From NCBI GenBank assembly GCA_001600355.1, contig BCJU01000001.1:4960013-5024012 (forward strand): a DNA stretch of 64,000 nt, given 5' to 3'. A model generated the notes under the pieces. That model worked only from the letters and a program-made list of their open reading frames with translations. It did no database searches and was not told where the DNA came from. The DNA is from Meira nashicola. Its lineage: Eukaryota > Basidiomycota > Exobasidiomycetes > Exobasidiales > Brachybasidiaceae. Positions 59,351-64,000 of the stretch are shown in pieces (the first letter of the stretch is position 1; every line of letters starts with the position of its first letter). Position numbers and translations under genes: made by a program.

Positions 59351-60355
59351 TTATTCAATTCCTTTTGTGATCTTTTCAATACCTTCTACAATTGACTGTT
59401 TGAAAGGTTTGGATATTTCGTCCTTATCGGCAAGGTAAGCGAGAAGCAATTGACGTGGAACCGTAAACTGTTTTTCAGCATAAGATGGAGCTTTTACTCT
59501 GCCGAAAATTTTTCCTTCTTCGATCAACGTGAGATCCAAGAAGCCTTGTTTGCCCGAAGAAGCAGGAGAGATGACCATGTCCAATGTTCTTCCTTTGGCT
59601 AATGTCGATCTTGGAAATGCATCAACAAGCTCTTGTATGGAATGGGAAAGTGCTTGATCAGCTTCGGGACTTAAAAGGTTCGACTTACGTGCTGCCTTTG
59701 CTCGACTTTGAATAGCTCTACTTAATCCACCTTTCAAATGATTATAGTCTGTAGGTCGAACTGGAACAATCCTTATAGCACAAGTAATATTTTGATCCAA
59801 CAATGCGGAAATGAGAGCTTCTCCGCTACGATCGTTTGCCTTGTTGTTTGACATCCAAGAAGCTTCAAAACCTTTCCAATCCGGCAAATTTTTCAATACA
59901 TCAAAAGCCTTGTCATCGACATATAGACCTGCTACATACACTCGAACACTTAGGAATGTTACTGTACGCACTCCTAATCCAATCAATCGTAACTCTTGAC
60001 TTCCATTTGAGAATACATCTTGTGGAACAGAAATGGTAATTGGAAATGGTTGTCCTGTGGCTGGATCAAGTCGAAAAGCGCCTTCCTCTTTTGATGGAAT
60101 AGGAGGAAATTCTTTTGCCTCAAGTTGAAGCTTTTTATTGAGTTGACAGAAGCTCAGAGAACCCAAAGAAATAGCCAAAGTTCCAATCAAAATACTATAA
60201 TTCCACCTTGATGTATTGCTACTTTGCCCTTTTGCATATATGTTCTGAGAGGAGTGTGAGTTGAAAAATCTCACATTTTGATGAAGCGGCCTGATACACT
60301 GCCTTACAGCAGCTCCTCTCCGCAGTATGAATCTTGAAGAATTAAAGGTGGCCAT
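59351..60355 (-). CDS. AIM18/AIM46-like mitochondrial protein with chalcone isomerase fold
   Basis: 334 residues from the ATG at 60355; the frame begins at a GTG. The first ~45 residues (MATFNSSRFILRRGAAVRQC and on) are basic and Ser-rich, like a mitochondrial presequence. A membrane segment follows (SILIGTLAISLGSLSFC). The rest matches the chalcone-isomerase-like fold found in AIM18/AIM46 and fatty-acid-binding plant relatives: LRLIGLGVRTVTFLSVRVYV with AGLYVDD, then SALLDQNITCAIRIVPVRPT and RTLDMVISPASSGKQGFLDL. No enzyme activity is established for the fungal group. It is convergent with the gene at 57763 (28 bp apart) and divergent from VPS15. Confidence 0.85.
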   Translation of the reverse strand: MATFNSSRFILRRGAAVRQCIRPLHQNVRFFNSHSSQNIYAKGQSSNTSRWNYSILIGTLAISLGSLSFCQLNKKLQLEAKEFPPIPSKEEGAFRLDPATGQPFPITISVPQDVFSNGSQELRLIGLGVRTVTFLSVRVYVAGLYVDDKAFDVLKNLPDWKGFEASWMSNNKANDRSGEALISALLDQNITCAIRIVPVRPTDYNHLKGGLSRAIQSRAKAARKSNLLSPEADQALSHSIQELVDAFPRSTLAKGRTLDMVISPASSGKQGFLDLTLIEEGKIFGRVKAPSYAEKQFTVPRQLLLAYLADKDEISKPFKQSIVEGIEKITKGIE

Positions 60356-60575
60356 GGCGAGAGTTGTAGGGTGATATGGTAGCAACACTTGATGAGAAAG
60401 GGAGCTCTAAATGCTAAAATAGAAGAATGCAAGTCGGAAAATTATATTTTTTAAGCCTGCGAAAAGGTCCGTGCGAACATTCAAAAGTCCAACACCAGGC
60501 TTTTCTGTTAGCCTCTCTCCTTTTCACTCACTCACAATCATCACTATTAGCATACATCGTCTATAGCCGCCAGTC

Positions 60576-63500
60576 ATGGGAGCGACATCCTCGACGGCGG
60601 CCAATCAGGCGAGATTGCCGATCGGAGTAAATAATTTAGTGGGAGAATTGGGAAATGATGTACAATATGAAAAAGGTATGGGATCCTCAAGATTTTTAAA
60701 AGCAATCAAAGCGAGACATAAACATGGTCCTTTGGTAGTAAAAACTTTTGTTAAACCAGAAGCAAATCTTTCATTGAGACCTTTGGTACGAAGGATTCGA
60801 ATAGAACGTGAAGCATTGGCAGATGTACCTAATACGCTCACTTATCAAAAAGTTGTCGAAACTGAAACGGCAGGTTACTTAATCCGACAATGGATCGCAA
60901 ACAATCTATACGATCGTATTTCTACGAGACCTTTCTTGACTGTGATTGAAAAGAAATGGATCACTTATCAATTACTTAGTGCTATGAAAGAGGCTCGTAG
61001 AAGGAATGTACCACATGGCGATTTGAAAAGTGAAAATATCTTGGTGACATCGTCCCTCTCTGTATATGTGACCGATTTTGCATCTTCATTCAAGCAGGTC
61101 TATCTTCCTTTAAATGACCCTTCCGACTTCAACTTCTACTTTGGTACATCAGGAAGGCGAACTTGCTACGTCGCTCTCGAACGCTTCTACAGTGAAGATT
61201 CGGATATCGCAAAGCAGAAAGCAAAGGCAAGGAATGATGCAGTTTCGCTTGAAGCCCAAAAGAATGGCACTTCGAATGACCAAAATGTCGATATAATGGC
61301 AGAACTTTTCAAGAGGGATGGAAAGGTTACGGAAGCGATGGATGTATTTTCGTTAGGCTGTGTGATTGCTGAGCTTTGGCGTGACGGAGCACCAATCTTT
61401 ACCTTGATGCAATTGTTCAAATATCGCGAAGGTCAATTCGACATCGAACCAGCGCTAATGGAAATTACCGATTATCACATCAGGAGCATGGTAAGAAATA
61501 TGCTCTCACTTGATCCTGGCAAGCGTGGCACCTTTAGTGATTATATGGAAAAAGCAAGAGGAAATTGTTTTCCTGATTCCTTCTACACCTTTTTACATCG
61601 CTATCTAACAACATTACAGCGAACCTCAGCACGAACGGCATCAATGGCTGCAGCAGAAGCAGCAGCGGCTTTGAAAGCGTCTATGAATGCCAATCTTTCA
61701 GGACAAACTTCAAAAACACCAAATAACTCGAATGCGCAGCCTTTGCCTTCTCAGCTTACTACCGCCCCTTCGGAAGCAGGAACGTCAGGAGCGATCAATG
61801 AAGTGGCATACCTATTACGTGCAGAAGCTGATGAACGGATAGAGAGGATGTATGAAGAATGGTCAGTTGTTAGTAATGTAATGGATGGCAAACCTCATGA
61901 TGATCTGGATGCAGTTCAGGTTACTCCAAATTTTGCAAGAGCTATGAGTCCGCGGGATGAGATCATAACGCCGAATTTGGATAATATTGATCCTATGGAA
62001 TTGGAAAAGGAGACTGATCGAATCGATCATATTTTACCTATACGCCTCTGCATTCCTGGAATTGAACAGCAAGTCTTGACATTGAAAGAAAAGCCGATAA
62101 CGGAAGATGGTACTGGTCTATTGATACTTTCACCTTTATTGGCCAATCTACGTAACGCACTAAGGCCATCAACAAAAATGCATTGTTTCGACTTATTGTT
62201 GCATCTTTCAGCTAATTGGCTAACTGACGAAGCAAAACTCGATCGTGTATTGCCGTATGTGATCAATATGTTTGATGATGAATCGATCATGGTTCGCGTT
62301 GCTGCTGTACGAACAGCAACTCAATTGCTTTCCCTTGTGGATACCATTACGCCATCCAATGCTTCAACATTCTCCGAGTATATCATGCCGAACATGCGAC
62401 TTATTCTTCGCGATTCTTCTTCTTTGGTTCGTGGCATGTACGCTTCATGCCTAGTAGAATTATCTCGTATAGGTATACGATTCTTACAAATAACCTCAGC
62501 CATGCGTGCTGAAGGTATTTTTGCTGCCGATGCTGATGGACGTACAGGAGGAGATGCAGACGATTTCTTGGAAGGCGAGCCTAGACCGGAGGATGAAGTG
62601 AATTTTGACAGGCAGATGGATATCTTGCGTGCTTTCTTTCGTGAACAAGTCACTGTCTTATTGACCGACCCTTCTCCTGTTGTTAAACGTAGCTTGGTCT
62701 CAAACATTGGCCCATTATGCGTTTTCTTTGGTTCTACTTTGGCAAACGATGTGATATTAAGTCACATGATCACCTATCTGAACGATCGCTCATGGTTACT
62801 CCGCAAAGCTTTTTTTGATGCAATCGTTGAAGTTGCTCAAGTAGCCGGCGCTAGAAGTGTAGAGGATTATATCTCAACATTACTATTGCAAGCTTTGTCG
62901 GATCCAGAGGAATCTGTCATCTTACACGTTTTGCAAGGTTTACGAAGAATGCTCAACATTCGAGAAACAAGTAAAGCATTGCTATCTCAGAGCAAAGTAC
63001 TCGATATTGCCGCTGCCACTGCAGGATTCTTGTGTCATCCAAATCACTGGCTTCGCACAGCCTCATCTCTTGTCGTTGAGTCTTGTTCAGAGCAGCTAAA
63101 TTCGGTTGACGTTTGGGCAATCTTGTATCCTGCTATTCGTCCTTTACTTCGCAGTGATGTGAAATCCATAGAAGGCGAAAATTTGCTTTTCGCTGCAAAA
63201 GATCCGCTCAGCCGCGAAGTATTGCAAAAAGCAGTTCAATGGGCATTTCGAGCAAAAAATTCAAAATTCTGGAAGCCAACGACAAATTCTGATTTAAAAG
63301 GAAAGGCTGGACTGGGTAATGGTCTGGGTCGTGAAGGCGTTGGATTGATGATCGGGAGAAAAGCTACAGGCATCACTCGTACGCCTGTTCCACGCAACGA
63401 AGAGGACGATGCTCATTTTGATAGTTTACGATCATCTGGCTTGAGCGAAGATGATGAAGTGAAATTGATTGCATTACGCGAATACATCACCAAGCTAGCA

Positions 63501-64000
63501 AAAATGTCAAACTTGATCGGACAAGGTATCAAAGCTTCTGCTTCGACATCACTAGTAAATCATGAAGATGCAAGTCTCTTACCACCTCTCCAAATTAAAT
63601 CTAGTCTTGCAGTCCAACCATTGGATGATGTTACTCCTCTGACAATTTTCTTCACTTCAAGCAATCAACCTCAATCACAAATTCAAAGAAATTTGCCGGC
63701 CGATACTGTATCCATACGCTCGCAGACAGCCGACAGTACATTTAGTGGCAGAATGGCTCGAAGAAGGCTTGCAGGCGGGCGAATTGTGAGCGAGACGGGA
63801 ATGATGAGTCCTTTGGAAGAATTGAGAAGGCGGATGAATGAAGCAAATAATTCTGGGGATGCGGATACTTTGGCACTTCCAGCAACGCCAACAGGACCCC
63901 TTGAATTCGGTCAAACAGACTTCACCGCACCTCTACGTCCTGGAAGTCCTTCTAGTATATTATCGGGAGGAGCAACCTCCAATGCATTACAATCCAAATT
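60576..64000 (+). CDS. VPS15: VPS15, regulatory kinase-like subunit of the Vps34 PI3-kinase complex (3' end outside window)
   Basis: The frame opens at the ATG at 60576 and stays open to the window edge (1141 codons), so the C-terminal part, including the expected WD40 repeats, is not visible. The start MGATSS is an N-myristoylation signal, as in yeast Vps15. The kinase-like domain has VPHGDLKSENILVTSS and VYVTDFASSFKQVYLP, with HGD and DFA in place of HRD and DFG, and GRRTCYVALERF, all typical VPS15 departures. HEAT repeats follow (~500-880; for example DESIMVRVAAVRTATQLLSL). The protein anchors Vps34 and Beclin-type subunits on endosomes and autophagosome precursors. Confidence 0.94.
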   Translation, partial: MGATSSTAANQARLPIGVNNLVGELGNDVQYEKGMGSSRFLKAIKARHKHGPLVVKTFVKPEANLSLRPLVRRIRIEREALADVPNTLTYQKVVETETAGYLIRQWIANNLYDRISTRPFLTVIEKKWITYQLLSAMKEARRRNVPHGDLKSENILVTSSLSVYVTDFASSFKQVYLPLNDPSDFNFYFGTSGRRTCYVALERFYSEDSDIAKQKAKARNDAVSLEAQKNGTSNDQNVDIMAELFKRDGKVTEAMDVFSLGCVIAELWRDGAPIFTLMQLFKYREGQFDIEPALMEITDYHIRSMVRNMLSLDPGKRGTFSDYMEKARGNCFPDSFYTFLHRYLTTLQRTSARTASMAAAEAAAALKASMNANLSGQTSKTPNNSNAQPLPSQLTTAPSEAGTSGAINEVAYLLRAEADERIERMYEEWSVVSNVMDGKPHDDLDAVQVTPNFARAMSPRDEIITPNLDNIDPMELEKETDRIDHILPIRLCIPGIEQQVLTLKEKPITEDGTGLLILSPLLANLRNALRPSTKMHCFDLLLHLSANWLTDEAKLDRVLPYVINMFDDESIMVRVAAVRTATQLLSLVDTITPSNASTFSEYIMPNMRLILRDSSSLVRGMYASCLVELSRIGIRFLQITSAMRAEGIFAADADGRTGGDADDFLEGEPRPEDEVNFDRQMDILRAFFREQVTVLLTDPSPVVKRSLVSNIGPLCVFFGSTLANDVILSHMITYLNDRSWLLRKAFFDAIVEVAQVAGARSVEDYISTLLLQALSDPEESVILHVLQGLRRMLNIRETSKALLSQSKVLDIAAATAGFLCHPNHWLRTASSLVVESCSEQLNSVDVWAILYPAIRPLLRSDVKSIEGENLLFAAKDPLSREVLQKAVQWAFRAKNSKFWKPTTNSDLKGKAGLGNGLGREGVGLMIGRKATGITRTPVPRNEEDDAHFDSLRSSGLSEDDEVKLIALREYITKLAKMSNLIGQGIKASASTSLVNHEDASLLPPLQIKSSLAVQPLDDVTPLTIFFTSSNQPQSQIQRNLPADTVSIRSQTADSTFSGRMARRRLAGGRIVSETGMMSPLEELRRRMNEANNSGDADTLALPATPTGPLEFGQTDFTAPLRPGSPSSILSGGATSNALQSK

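Noticed and set aside
1..64000. CRISPR arrays, transposase genes, viral genes
   Set aside because: No regularly spaced direct repeats and no transposase, integrase or viral protein motifs were seen in any frame.

Overview
The window looks like nuclear DNA of a basidiomycete fungus. The evidence is long, mostly intronless core genes alternating with tiny intron-rich ones (60-81 nt introns with GTRAGT-like donors), AT-rich intergenic DNA, and fungal orthologues such as MIM1/TOM13, PHO81, GPC1, ERB1 and PMP3. A smut-related lineage (Ustilaginomycotina) is my best guess, but that placement is inference. No tRNA, rRNA, CRISPR or prokaryotic feature was recognised.

Layout. 0.4-2.3 kb: an orphan protein and a three-exon cysteine-rich secreted protein. 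3.8-16.3 kb: housekeeping block with a disordered protein, a VOC-domain protein, an LLPH/UPF0642 protein, GTP cyclohydrolase I, a BolA3-like mitochondrial protein, a BuGZ/ZNF207-type zinc-finger protein and ERB1. 16.4-28.9 kb: the main accessory region, a one-strand tandem array of 14 related genes. It is interrupted by one unrelated cysteine-rich secreted gene whose 3' end is duplicated in a 365-bp inverted repeat. 29-33.8 kb: GPC1 and MCM7. 34-37 kb: two related secreted proteins with Kex2-type KR sites, a six-exon PMP3 gene and a possible small secreted protein. 37.2-64 kb: an unusual TKL-like kinase, PHO81, CRM1, DIB1, MIM1, a peroxisomal ABC half-transporter, TFIIE-alpha, an orphan protein, an AIM18/AIM46-like protein and the first 1141 codons of VPS15, cut by the window edge.

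The most novel candidate is the array. Each member begins with a signal peptide, then carries a short motif (typically FDWxxxIDWPSSPE), then a lysine/arginine-rich helical region with a second motif (YYxxxRxDPxK), and ends in a basic segment that in some members resembles the basic region of bZIP proteins. Eleven of 14 members have a GGGGC box 69-109 bp before the start codon. Four members are broken by frameshifts or a stop, and a fifth has its C-terminal tail out of frame. All ambiguous bases in the window lie in this region. This fits a fast-evolving, co-regulated, effector-like gene family, but no function is known to me.

Reading note: several apparent long frames start at TTG or GTG. I chose the first sensible ATG in each case and rebuilt introns by hand where protein family and splice signals agreed (LLPH, DIB1, PMP3, both cysteine-rich secreted genes).
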